Both the position numbers and the translations under genes were made by a program. Positions 42,735-50,719 of a DNA stretch of 64,000 nucleotides are shown here, one piece after another. How positions within the stretch are numbered: position 1 is the first letter of the stretch; the number at the start of each line of letters is the position of its first letter. The notes under the pieces were generated by a model, which saw only the letters and a program-made list of their open reading frames with translations, had not been told where the DNA came from and searched no databases. Source of the stretch: Actinoplanes italicus (GTDB taxonomy: Bacteria > Actinomycetota > Actinomycetes > Mycobacteriales > Micromonosporaceae); the NCBI RefSeq assembly GCF_003001815.1, contig NZ_PVMZ01000012.1, positions 62,001 through 126,000 of the forward strand, written 5' to 3'.

Positions 42735-44309
42735 TCAGCCGGTGACGACGCGGTCGCGGCCGGAGCGCTTGGCGGCGTAGAGGTTGCGGTCGGCCGCGGA
42801 CCACAGCGCGGTGAAGGTGCTCTGGCCCTCCGGAGCCGTGACGACCCCGATGCTCGTGGTCACCTGCAGCGCCCCGGTGATCGGCTCCCAGCCGTGTGCC
42901 CGGATCCGCAGCCGCAGCCGCTCGCAGCGGGCCGTCGCCTCCTCCGCGTCCACACCCGGATAGACCAGCAGGAACTCCTCGCCACCCATCCGGGCCGCGA
43001 TCGCCGAGCCGGGCGCGGCCTCCTCCAGCAGCTCGGCGACGTGCTGCAGCACGGTGTCACCGGTGGCGTGCGACAGTGTGTCGTTGATCCGCTTGAAGTG
43101 GTCCAGGTCGACGATCGCCAGCGACACCGGGCGGCGGCGGGCGGCCGACTCCAGCAGCAGGGCCGGTACCCGCTCGTTGACGTAACGCCGGTTGTATAGG
43201 CCGGTCAGCGCGTCCCGGTGGGCCATCTCCCGGAAGTGCTCGCTGGCCTGGCGCGCCTCGTTCGCCTCCAGGACCGCCTGCAGGGCACTGGCCCGGGTCT
43301 CGCGCTGGACCGAGTGCAGAGCGGTGGCCTCGGCATGAAAGGCACGATGCTCCTCGTACGCCTCCGCGAACCGCCCGGTCGCCGCGTACAGGGCGGCCTG
43401 CTCCTGCCGGACCTGGGCGCTGAGCCGGCCCAGGTTGCGTTCGGTGCACAGTTTGCGGGTCGCGTCGAGGGCCTCCTGGGCGGCGTCGTACCGTCCGGCC
43501 GCCCGCCGGGACTGGGCCAGGGTGAGCTGGCACTCGGCCACCGCGTCACCCTCGTTGGCCTCGACCAGATCGGCCAGCACCGGGGAGAGCAGTTCCTCGA
43601 CGGCGTCGTAGCGGCTGCCCATCAGCTCGACCTGGGCCATCGTGTCCAGCTCGTTGGCGGAGAACCGGTAGCCGACCCGCGCCTGCAGGTCGCGCATCTG
43701 CCCGACCAGCATCCGGGCCTCGGGCTCGTCACCGATCTCCACGGCGGAGTACGCCATGTTGTTGAGCACCGAAGCGGTCATCTCGTGGTCGCCGGCCTCG
43801 GCCGTCAGGACCAGCGCCTCCTGGTAGCGGCGCCGGCCGTCGTCGTACGCCCCGGTGTCGTCCAGCGCGACCGCGAGCGTGGTCAGGTGCCGGGCCCGCA
43901 GGTTCGGCGGCACGTCGTCGGTGAGGAACGTGATGCTCTGCACCGCGTGGGTCAGCGCGTCGGAGAAGTCGCCCAGGTGCCGGCAGAAGACCGACAGCTC
44001 CCGGTGGGCACGAGCCAGCAGGTAGCGGCTCTCGTGCTCCTCGGCCCAGACGCGTACCTGGTGGGCCAGTCGGCCGCCCTCGCCGGTCCTGCCCTTGCGC
44101 AGCAGGACACCGGCCTGGAGCAGCATGGCCCGCTGGACGATCTCCTCGGCGCCCAGCTCGGCGGCACGTGCGCGCAGCTCACCGGCGGGCTCCCAGAGGG
44201 TACGGAACTCCGACGGTGGCCGTCCCTCGAGTTCCGTCAGAGCGGATTCGAGGACGCCGAACTCGTGATGAGGTTCGGTGGGCACACGGCTCGCCGTTTC
44301 CGTCGTCAC
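42735..44309 (-). CDS. Diguanylate cyclase with TPR sensor region
   Basis: About 524 residues. Residues 1-350 are TPR-like helical repeats (YLLARAHRELSVFCRHLGDF, ALDDTGAYDDGRRRYQEALV) and a coiled linker. The GGDEF domain follows: AHRDALTGLYNRRYVNE at its start, DHFKRINDTLSHATGD and the active site MGGEEF, so it should make c-di-GMP. No membrane helix, hence cytosolic. GTG 44309 preceded by GGAAGGCAGGG is preferred over ATG 44333. Controls development or secretion in related genera. Confidence 0.9.
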   Translation of the reverse strand: MTTETASRVPTEPHHEFGVLESALTELEGRPPSEFRTLWEPAGELRARAAELGAEEIVQRAMLLQAGVLLRKGRTGEGGRLAHQVRVWAEEHESRYLLARAHRELSVFCRHLGDFSDALTHAVQSITFLTDDVPPNLRARHLTTLAVALDDTGAYDDGRRRYQEALVLTAEAGDHEMTASVLNNMAYSAVEIGDEPEARMLVGQMRDLQARVGYRFSANELDTMAQVELMGSRYDAVEELLSPVLADLVEANEGDAVAECQLTLAQSRRAAGRYDAAQEALDATRKLCTERNLGRLSAQVRQEQAALYAATGRFAEAYEEHRAFHAEATALHSVQRETRASALQAVLEANEARQASEHFREMAHRDALTGLYNRRYVNERVPALLLESAARRRPVSLAIVDLDHFKRINDTLSHATGDTVLQHVAELLEEAAPGSAIAARMGGEEFLLVYPGVDAEEATARCERLRLRIRAHGWEPITGALQVTTSIGVVTAPEGQSTFTALWSAADRNLYAAKRSGRDRVVTG

Positions 44310-44436
44310 TGTCCCTGCCTTCCTGTAGGCCATGCCTGCGACACGACCGGCAACCGCCGTGACGACCTACGGTCCGGTGCCCCGGTAGCCGCCCGGGTCC
44401 CGCCCGGTTGCGGAACGGTTGCACCGGTGAGCGCGG

Positions 44437-46023
44437 TCACCTGCGGGTGCAGACCGGGACCGCCGCGGCGGTCCCACCCCCGTTGGCGCGTACCGCGACC
44501 GTGATGCAGTAGTTGTGCTGTTCGCCGAGGCTGTAGACGACGTAGTCGGTGGCGCCGGCGGGAAGTTCGGCCACGGTCACCGGGGGCCGGTCGGTTCGGG
44601 CCACGGTGATCACCACCTCGCCGCGTGCGTCACGCGGGTAGACCCACTGCAGGGACACGCTCGGACCGTCGTCGCGTAGCCGTACGTCCGACGGGGCGCC
44701 CGGATCGGCGGTGGCGGTCAGCGGCTGGGCGCCCGCTGCCGACGGCTGCACCGGTGCCGTCGTCGCGCCGTCGGCGCCGGGCAGCGTCACGATCACCACC
44801 GCGGCGGCGGCCGCGACCCCGCCGGCCAGCACGGCGGCCAGCAGCAGCGGATGCAGGCCCCGGGACCGTTCGGGCCGCTCGGTGCGCACCGGCAGCCGCC
44901 GCGAGTTCGGCGGATCGGTGAGCGTGCCGGTCGGGGCCGTGCCGATCGGCAGAGGCCGGCCGTCCTCGCCGTAGTCCGGCGCCCGATTGCCGGGCAGCGG
45001 TGGCGGCGTGTCGGCGCGGGCGTGCCGGCCGGTCGGGTCGCCGGGCAGCCGGTGCACGTCGCTGAGATAGAGCGGCTGCTGGTAGACGGTCCCGTTGGGA
45101 TCGGTGGACCGGTTGTCCGGCGACGGAAGATCGTCGTAGAAGTCGTCGGACGGCACCGGGTAGACGGTGCCGCTGGGGTCGGTGGGCCGGTCGTCCGGCG
45201 GTGGCTGGCCGGGCGCGTCGGCCGGGAACGCGGCCGGACGGGTGCCGGTCGTGTCCGTGACGGTGGGACGGCGCGGGAACGGGCGGAACGGCTTGCCACC
45301 GGTGGTGTCCCGCCCGTTTCCGCAGGTGTGCCGCCCGGACGGCTGGCCGGACACCAGCGCGGCGGCCTGCCGGGCCAGCGGATGATCGGCCGACAGGTAG
45401 CGGGCGCTGAGCTCGCTCGCCAGGGTCAGATGCTCCAGTGCCTCCGCGTCCCGGCCGCAGTCGCGTTCCATCGCACCGAGCCTGGCCAGCATCTTGATCC
45501 CGGCCGGGGCCGCGTCGCCGTGCACCCGGCTGTGCCGCCGCCAGGCGCGGGCCAGCCGGGACCGGGCGGTCGAGCAGTGACCGGCCGCGTGCTCGGCGGT
45601 CGCGAGGTCGGCCTCGGCGGCCAGGACGCGTGGTGAGTCCGGACCGTCCAGCAGTGCCAGCTCGCCGACCAGGTCGTGATAGACCGACGAGGCCCGGCCG
45701 TGCTGGCCGATCCGCTGCAGAACCGCCGCGTGCATGGCGGCCGCCGCGATGGTGCGCTCGTCGCGCCGGCCGTGCAGGCGTTCCTCGGCCGAGTGCGCGA
45801 ACGCGGCCCAGAGCCGGGCCGACTCCGGGTCGCCGAGGGCGATCAGGACGCGGGCGTGCAGAGCGGCGGCCACCGCGAGGTCGGGGGTGGCGCGGCGAGG
45901 ATCGGCGTCGGCGGTCCGCAGGACGTCGTCGAGGACGGCCCGGGCGCCCGCGAGATCACCGGACGACGACAGGGTCTGTGCCTGAGCGGTCACTTCGGCG
46001 AGCGGAGGGGCCATGTATCCCAT
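44437..46023 (-). CDS. TPR protein with single TM helix and Fn3-like tail
   Basis: About 528 residues. The N-terminal ~220 residues are TPR-like (AQTLSSSGDLAGARAVLDDV, AMHAAVLQRIGQHGRASSVY). A long Pro/Asp-rich linker with repeated DPSGTVY / DPNGTVYQQ units follows, then a TM helix (LHPLLLAAVLAGGVAAAAAV) and an extracellular Fn3-like strand domain (DVRLRDDGPSVSLQWVYPRD). No named family. Start at 46023 or ATG 46014. Divergent from the TcmP-like gene. Confidence 0.7.
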   Translation of the reverse strand: MGYMAPPLAEVTAQAQTLSSSGDLAGARAVLDDVLRTADADPRRATPDLAVAAALHARVLIALGDPESARLWAAFAHSAEERLHGRRDERTIAAAAMHAAVLQRIGQHGRASSVYHDLVGELALLDGPDSPRVLAAEADLATAEHAAGHCSTARSRLARAWRRHSRVHGDAAPAGIKMLARLGAMERDCGRDAEALEHLTLASELSARYLSADHPLARQAAALVSGQPSGRHTCGNGRDTTGGKPFRPFPRRPTVTDTTGTRPAAFPADAPGQPPPDDRPTDPSGTVYPVPSDDFYDDLPSPDNRSTDPNGTVYQQPLYLSDVHRLPGDPTGRHARADTPPPLPGNRAPDYGEDGRPLPIGTAPTGTLTDPPNSRRLPVRTERPERSRGLHPLLLAAVLAGGVAAAAAVVIVTLPGADGATTAPVQPSAAGAQPLTATADPGAPSDVRLRDDGPSVSLQWVYPRDARGEVVITVARTDRPPVTVAELPAGATDYVVYSLGEQHNYCITVAVRANGGGTAAAVPVCTRR

Positions 46024-46090
46024 AGTGCGCAACTGAACACCCTGGGTACAAGTTTCCGGTACCGAAGTGGACAGGTGTAGAAACACGGGT

Positions 46091-46990
46091 GTGTCCCCGA
46101 TCGCGACCGTGAAACGTGAGCTCCTCGTCCGCCACCTGCAGGCCTGGGCCGCCGCAGCGCTGCACCGCGCCCGGCGTGCCACCTATGTGCACGGCTACGC
46201 CGACGGCGACGGCGGGGAGGCTGCCGAGACCGCGGTGCGGGTCCTGGCCGATCTGCCCGACCTGACCCGGGGGCGGGAACTGTCCATGGTGGCGGTCGGC
46301 GACGACGTCACCGAGGTCGGGCGGCGGCTCACCGCGGCACAGCGGGACGCCGGAGCGGGGGCCGGACTCGCGGTGCTTCCGGTCGGCGGCGGTACGGACG
46401 AGCGGCTTCCGGTCGCGCTGAAGGCGGCCGGCGCGTCACGCGTACCGCTGATGGGTTTTCTCGATGCGACGACCGCGGGGGAACCGCCCGCGGTGACCAC
46501 CGTCGCCGCGATCGCCGCCGGCAAGCCTGCCGACGTCCTTATGGCGCTGCCTCCCGGCAGCCCCGTCGACCCCTATCGGAGTCTGGGATTCCCGCTGGTC
46601 ACGGCCGCGGAATTGGCCATCGGGCCGGAGCCCGGCGAGGTGGTGGCCTTTGCCACCACCTCGGCGAAGAGTCTGGAGAGCTTCAAGGAGGCGCTCTGGG
46701 CGGTCGATGAATTCGCGGGGGTACGCCTCCGCGATCCCGCCGATCCGGAACGACACCTGATCGACATCTCACTGAACCCGCATCCCGGACCGCTGCGGCG
46801 CGAACTGCTCGCGCACCTGGCCGGGACCGGCTCGGCGACGGTGACCGAGTTGCGCACCTTCGCGCTCACCGAAACCGTCTACCGGGCCGCCGACGCCACC
46901 CGGGTGCTGCACGCACTGGTCGACACCGGCGCCGTCCGCCGGGAGCCCGCACACGGCAGGCTCGGCGGCGACGTCGTCATCTCGCTATGA
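46091..46990 (+). CDS. TcmP-like protein (three-Cys-motif partner-like)
   Basis: 299 residues from GTG 46091. KRELLVRHLQAWAAAAL followed by ATYVHGYADGDGGEAAETAV parallels the TcmP N terminus, where a Rossmann motif (VDGFAGPG) follows a helical start; VVAFATTSAKSLESFKEALW and the C-terminal winged-helix-like LTETVYRAADATRVLHAL fit too. The glycine motif is altered (GYADGDGG), so methyltransferase-like activity is uncertain. No three-Cys partner gene is nearby. Ends overlapping the DUF4236 gene by 6 nt. Confidence 0.55.
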   Translation: MSPIATVKRELLVRHLQAWAAAALHRARRATYVHGYADGDGGEAAETAVRVLADLPDLTRGRELSMVAVGDDVTEVGRRLTAAQRDAGAGAGLAVLPVGGGTDERLPVALKAAGASRVPLMGFLDATTAGEPPAVTTVAAIAAGKPADVLMALPPGSPVDPYRSLGFPLVTAAELAIGPEPGEVVAFATTSAKSLESFKEALWAVDEFAGVRLRDPADPERHLIDISLNPHPGPLRRELLAHLAGTGSATVTELRTFALTETVYRAADATRVLHALVDTGAVRREPAHGRLGGDVVISL

Positions 46991-47164
46991 GCGCGACTTG
47001 TCCTGCTTCCACGACAGGGGGCCGGGCAGGTCGACGCGGTGCGCGCGGGTCCGCGAGTTCCAGGACCAACGCCCGATCTTGAGGCTCCAGGACGAGTAGC
47101 CGTTCTCGGTGAAGTTCAGGACCAGCGGCCCGATCTTCTTCCGGCTGCGGTAGACGATGCCCAT
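46985..47164 (-). CDS. DUF4236-like small protein
   Basis: 59 residues: MGIVYRSRKKIGPLVLNFTE then SWSLKIGRWSWNSRTRAHRV. The opening resembles DUF4236 domains (MGFRFRKSIKLGP type), small basic beta-rich modules of unknown function. ATG 47164 is preceded by GGGAGAAG. Overlaps the convergent TcmP-like gene by 6 nt. Confidence 0.75.
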   Translation of the reverse strand: MGIVYRSRKKIGPLVLNFTENGYSSWSLKIGRWSWNSRTRAHRVDLPGPLSWKQDKSRS

Positions 47165-47228
47165 TGGAACTTCTCCCATCTAAGTTCTGATGGGCCGGAG
47201 AGTTCCCGATGGCGTCAATCCACAAACG

Positions 47229-47684
47229 TCAGCGTGGCTGCCAGGCGTCCGGGCGGGTGGTCAGCTTGCGCACGTGCGCCGGCATCCGCCCGGAGATCAG
47301 CTCGGCGAGGCTCACCTCGTCGAGCACCTCACGGACCGCGGCGCGTACGGCCACCCACAGGTTCGGCAGGTTCTCCGCCGCTCCCGTGTACTGCGTCTCC
47401 TCCGGACGGAGGCCGCGCACACCGGCCAGCGGACCGTCGACGGCCCGGATGATCTGGCCGATCGTGACGTCCCGTGGTGGGTGCGACAGCGTGTAACCGC
47501 CCTCGGCACCGCGTTGGGCCCGGACCACGCCGGCGCGGCGCAGGTCGGCGAGCACTGCCTCGAGGAACTTCCGAGGCATGTCTTGTTCTTGGGCAATGGC
47601 CTGGGCGGACATCAGTGCGGGGTAGGCCTGCGCCAAACTGAGGGCTGCCCGGACCGCGTAGTCACCGCGCGCGGAGATCTGCAC
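47229..47684 (-). CDS. Rrf2 family regulator lacking Fe-S cysteines
   Basis: 151 residues starting VQISARGDYAVRAALSLAQA, the canonical Rrf2 opening; wing and recognition helix are in MPRKFLEAVLADLRRAGVV and RGAEGGYTLSHPP. There is no cysteine in the effector loop (VRGLRPEETQYTGAAENL), so it cannot bind an Fe-S cluster like IscR or NsrR and may sense a small molecule as CymR does. GTG 47684. Confidence 0.88.
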   Translation of the reverse strand: MQISARGDYAVRAALSLAQAYPALMSAQAIAQEQDMPRKFLEAVLADLRRAGVVRAQRGAEGGYTLSHPPRDVTIGQIIRAVDGPLAGVRGLRPEETQYTGAAENLPNLWVAVRAAVREVLDEVSLAELISGRMPAHVRKLTTRPDAWQPR

Positions 47685-47771
47685 CTGACTATCATGCCCC
47701 GCCCGCGCATCCCGGATGCACATACCCCAGGGAGTTGTGGGGATTAGCCCCATTGGCGAGGGAGAGAGGGG

Positions 47772-48650
47772 CTACTCCGAGGGGTGGCGTTGCCCCGGGA
47801 TGCCGCTCGGAGCACCGGCCGTGAACCTCGCCCGGAACTGCCCCGGACTCAGCCCCGTCTCCCGATGGAAGAACCGGCCGAAGTTCGTCGGCTCACCGAA
47901 CCCCAGCACCCGGCCCACCTCGGCGACCGACAGCGGCGTCGCGGCGAGCAGCCGCCGCGCCTGCAGTGCCACCCGATCGTCGACGACCTGCTTGGCGGTC
48001 CGGCCGGTGAGGGCGAGGCTGGCCCTGGTCAGGGTGCGGACGGAGCAGCCCAGCTCGGCCGCGTAGTCCTCGACCCGCCGGGTCTGCGGGTAGCCCTCCT
48101 CCAGGCGGCGCTGGAACCGCTCGAAGGTCCGCCCCTCGACCTGACCGACCGGGTCGATCGGCGGCTCGGTCGTGCGGATCCGCAGCAGCACCGCGGCCAG
48201 CTGATGCCGCAGCAGGGCAGCGGTGACCGCACCCGGCTCGCCCTCGGAGTCGGCGGCCAGATGGGTGAGGGCGTCCCGGAAGACCTGTGGATCGGACGGG
48301 GTGAGTGGCGTCCGGGCCGGTCCGGTGGGATCGTCCGGAACCAGGCCGGGCAGTTCCTCCGGCCCGAACAACCCCGGGCGGAAGACGACCGCGATCGTGT
48401 CGCCCGGTGGCTCGCCGAATCGCACCGCCTGCCCCGGACGGATCCAGAGCAGCGTGCCCGGCCCGCACACGTGTTCGTCGAAGTCGACCTCGGCGAACAG
48501 CGGTCCGGAGGTGGTGAGGACGAGAGCGTGAACGCTCAGCAGACCGGTGGCGGCTCCGGCGGCCACCGGCAGGACGCAGCCGATGATCCCCGACCAGTCC
48601 GGTGGAAGACGGGTCGGTGTCGGCTCGGTGTGTTGAATGAGTGCTGACAT
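47772..48650 (-). CDS. AraC family regulator
   Basis: 292 residues. An N-terminal cupin-like domain (LLSVHALVLTTSGPLFAEVD, GPGTLLWIRPGQAVRF) is followed by C-terminal HTH helices VEDYAAELGCSVRTLTRASL and SVAEVGRVLGFGEPTNFGRF, ending FHRETGLSPGQFR, the AraC consensus. Target unknown; no obviously linked enzyme gene. Upstream 48651-48789 is AT-richer and holds two copies of GTCCGATT. Confidence 0.88.
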   Translation of the reverse strand: MSALIQHTEPTPTRLPPDWSGIIGCVLPVAAGAATGLLSVHALVLTTSGPLFAEVDFDEHVCGPGTLLWIRPGQAVRFGEPPGDTIAVVFRPGLFGPEELPGLVPDDPTGPARTPLTPSDPQVFRDALTHLAADSEGEPGAVTAALLRHQLAAVLLRIRTTEPPIDPVGQVEGRTFERFQRRLEEGYPQTRRVEDYAAELGCSVRTLTRASLALTGRTAKQVVDDRVALQARRLLAATPLSVAEVGRVLGFGEPTNFGRFFHRETGLSPGQFRARFTAGAPSGIPGQRHPSE

Positions 48651-48789
48651 CGCGCCTGACGGTAGTCGTCGATGGACTTCAGCGCATCCACTAGCGCACC
48701 GACTGAGGTAAATGTCCGATTTCCTGCTCGGTATTCGCTATACGTCCGATTCCGATTTCTTTTCGGAGATCGACTATTTTTCAGGATAA

Positions 48790-48832
48790 AGGGCGACCCG
48801 CGCGGACCGGCAGTGTCCGCGCGGGTCGCCCT
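48790..48832 (-). terminator. Strong rho-independent terminator after the SsgB-like gene
   Basis: Perfect 18-bp stem (48790-48807 with 48815-48832, core GGGCGACCCGCGCGGAC) and 7-nt loop, followed on the reverse strand by TTATCCTGAAAAA. It lies 22 nt past the SsgB-like stop. Confidence 0.88.
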
Positions 48833-48854
48833 GACTCGCTGATGTGCTCCGGCG

Positions 48855-49286
48855 CTATCGGCCCGCCAGCAGCCGGTTGACCGCCGCGTCGACGTCCAGG
48901 TGGTCGGACTCCCGGCCGCGGGGCACCACCACATAGGTGCGCCGCAGGAAGCGGACCAGGACGCTGCGCGGCACCTCGAACAGCGCGTTCCCGTCGGGTG
49001 ACGACAGTGCCAGTGCGACGAAATCGCCCCGCGGAGTGGCCCACGGCCACACCCGGACGTCGCCGATCCCGGCCGGCTCGTCGAGCCCGGTCACGAGCAG
49101 TTCCCGCGCAAAGGACCAGCTCACGGCTTCCCCACCGGCTGATTCTGCGTGGAACAACACGTGGACCGCATACGGGTCGGCTGGGTCGTAGCGGAGACTG
49201 GCGCGTACCGGCAGTGCCGTCGCGTCAGGCGCTACGAGCCGCAGCGAGGTTTCGACCTCGACGGTCGTTGGACGAATGGTACTCAT
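48855..49286 (-). CDS. SsgA-like protein (SsgB type), sporulation/cell-division factor
   Basis: 143 residues of the SsgA-like family confined to morphologically complex actinobacteria: RLVAPDATALPVRASLRYD, DPADPYAVHVLFHAESAG, WSFARELLVTGLDEPAGIGD, VRVWPWATPRGDFVALALSS and FLRRTYVVVPRG. SsgB recruits FtsZ at future septa. A GGGGGGAG ribosome site precedes ATG 49286. Which of the SsgA-like paralogues it is cannot be fixed here. Confidence 0.9.
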   Translation of the reverse strand: MSTIRPTTVEVETSLRLVAPDATALPVRASLRYDPADPYAVHVLFHAESAGGEAVSWSFARELLVTGLDEPAGIGDVRVWPWATPRGDFVALALSSPDGNALFEVPRSVLVRFLRRTYVVVPRGRESDHLDVDAAVNRLLAGR

Positions 49287-49595
49287 GGACGAACTCCCCC
49301 CGGCACCGCTGCGAGGCTGGTGAACCCCGCGGTTCCCATACTCAGGTGATCCTTGTAGTTACGCTCCGCCATACGCTGATCTCACCCAGTAGTGGGAAGG
49401 GGGTTCGGAAAACCCTTCCGCACAGGACACGAAGCGATATCTTGTCCTGTTCTGCCCATGTACTCGGTTGTTCCCGGCGTCAGTGGTCCAGCAGTTGACT
49501 TACTCCGGTAACGTCCATTCCTCCCGGGTAGTGACGGGGCTCCCGGACACTGGGGGATGAAATGGGCTTAAAACCGGACGGCGGGGTTCTCAGAC
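49287..49595. other. 309-nt control region between the SsgB-like and PGPGW genes
   Basis: No open gene. It holds an 8-bp perfect inverted repeat ACAGGACA/TGTCCTGT (49422-49429, 49443-49450) and a 7-bp stem GGAAGGG/CCCTTCC (49395-49401, 49413-49419). Both could be regulatory sites for the divergent genes. Confidence 0.5.
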
Positions 49596-49970
49596 GTGCG
49601 TGTGCTTGACCGTATCCGGTCCAACTCGACCGGCAGGGTCGCTCTCAAGATCGGCATCGGCATTCTCGGCGGCATCGTCGTCGCGGTGGGGCTCCTGCTG
49701 CTTGTCTTCCCCGGTCCCGGCTGGCCGATCATCTTCGCCGGCCTCGCCATCTGGGCCATCGAGTTCGCGTGGGCCAAGCATCTGCTGACCTATGCCAAGC
49801 GGCACGTCACCAACTGGACCCACTGGGTCGGCCGGCAGACCCTGCTGGTCCGTGGCGTGATCGCCGTACTCAGCATGATCTTCCTGACCGCCCTTGTCTG
49901 GGCATCCGTCAAGCTCAGCTTCGACGTCGACCTGCTCCAGGTCTGCCTCGACATCGTCGACAAGTGGTGA
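49596..49970 (+). CDS. PGPGW/TIGR02611 membrane protein
   Basis: 124 residues, three hydrophobic helices, with the signature LLLLVFPGPGWPIIFAGLAI near residue 36. Small actinobacterial membrane protein of unknown function. GTG 49596. It is 51 nt upstream of the tRNA-Val gene. Confidence 0.85.
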   Translation: MRVLDRIRSNSTGRVALKIGIGILGGIVVAVGLLLLVFPGPGWPIIFAGLAIWAIEFAWAKHLLTYAKRHVTNWTHWVGRQTLLVRGVIAVLSMIFLTALVWASVKLSFDVDLLQVCLDIVDKW

Positions 49971-50021
49971 CCCCTGGTTCGCGGCAGCGGGCCGTCGTCT
50001 AGTAGAGTTCTATCTCGTTGA

Positions 50022-50093
50022 GGGCGATTAGCTCAGCGGGAGAGCGCTCCGTTCACACCGGAGAGGTCACTGGTTCGATCCCAGTATCGCCCA
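50022..50093 (+). tRNA. tRNA-Val (anticodon CAC)
   Basis: A 72-nt cloverleaf: acceptor GGGCGAT/ATCGCCC, D-stem GCTC/GAGC, anticodon stem CTCCG/CGGAG with loop TTCACAC (anticodon CAC, decoding GTG) and T-arm ACTGG-TTCGATC-CCAGT, discriminator A. CCA is not encoded. TAGAGT at 50003 is a likely -10. The 3' half is the attachment site of a mobile element. Confidence 0.95.
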
Positions 50094-50094
50094 C
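50050..50094. repeat. Attachment-site copy inside tRNA-Val (attL-like)
   Basis: 45 bp from the anticodon arm to just beyond the tRNA end, identical to 53532-53576. It restores an intact tRNA, as expected for a tyrosine-recombinase target. Confidence 0.85.
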
Positions 50095-50110
50095 ATAGCA
50101 TCTAGCTGCG

Positions 50111-50149
50111 AAAACACCCGTTGCCATGATCCACGGCAACGGGTGTTTT
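50111..50149 (+). terminator. Rho-independent terminator after tRNA-Val
   Basis: Perfect 15-bp stem AAAACACCCGTTGCC/GGCAACGGGTGTTTT, 9-nt loop, ending in a TTTT run. Confidence 0.88.
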
Positions 50150-50258
50150 GTCATAGTTCTGGGAGCAAACGGGGAGCAGCGGCGGTCATGTTTGGCTGAC
50201 CACTCCTGAGTTTGATTTGTTCGCTCCCCGGCTGACCACCACTATGTCGCAAATGTGG

Positions 50259-50719
50259 TCACCGTTCGAGTTCGGGCTTGGCGGTGCGCTCCCAACGTTT
50301 TTGCAGGCCATCGACGAGGCGCTGTTCGACGATGGGGGTGACGTGGCTGTAGATCCCGCGAACACCCGGTAGCCGATGACCCAGCCGCTTCGCCTGAGCG
50401 GCTTCCGGAACGCTGTCCTCGATCATCCAAGTCTTGTGGGTGTGCCGGAGATCGTGGAAGTGCATGCCGGGGATGACCGGTGCGACCAGTCCATCGGGTG
50501 ATCCGTCGGTGGCGGGTCGCCAGAAGCGGCGGCTGAAGTTGGAGCGCCGGTACAGTCCGCCGTCTTCACCTACGAAGACGTGGGAGTGGTCATGGCTCTC
50601 CAGATGTTCGCGGAGCCGAGCGACCAGGAATGGCGGCAGCAGGATGGGCCGGACAGCGGCTGGAGTCTTCGGAGACCCGAGTTCGAGTTTGCCGCTGACC
50701 TCGTGAAGGGCTCCGACGT
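50259..50719 (-). pseudogene. Tyrosine recombinase (integrase), C-terminal remnant
   Basis: About 150 residues of the catalytic half: SGKLELGSPKTPAAVRPILL, then HDLRHTHKTWM (His and Arg of the active site), LGHRLPGVRGIYSHV with the second His and the nucleophile Tyr. The N-terminal core-binding domain and first catalytic Arg are missing; the frame runs into the IS end at 50714-50720. It lies next to the tRNA, pointing at the attachment site, as element integrases do. Non-functional. Confidence 0.88.

Noticed and set aside
47700-47760. Riboswitch-like GGGG/CCCC symmetry upstream of the Rrf2 gene
   Set aside because: Only a 4-bp stem; no known riboswitch core.
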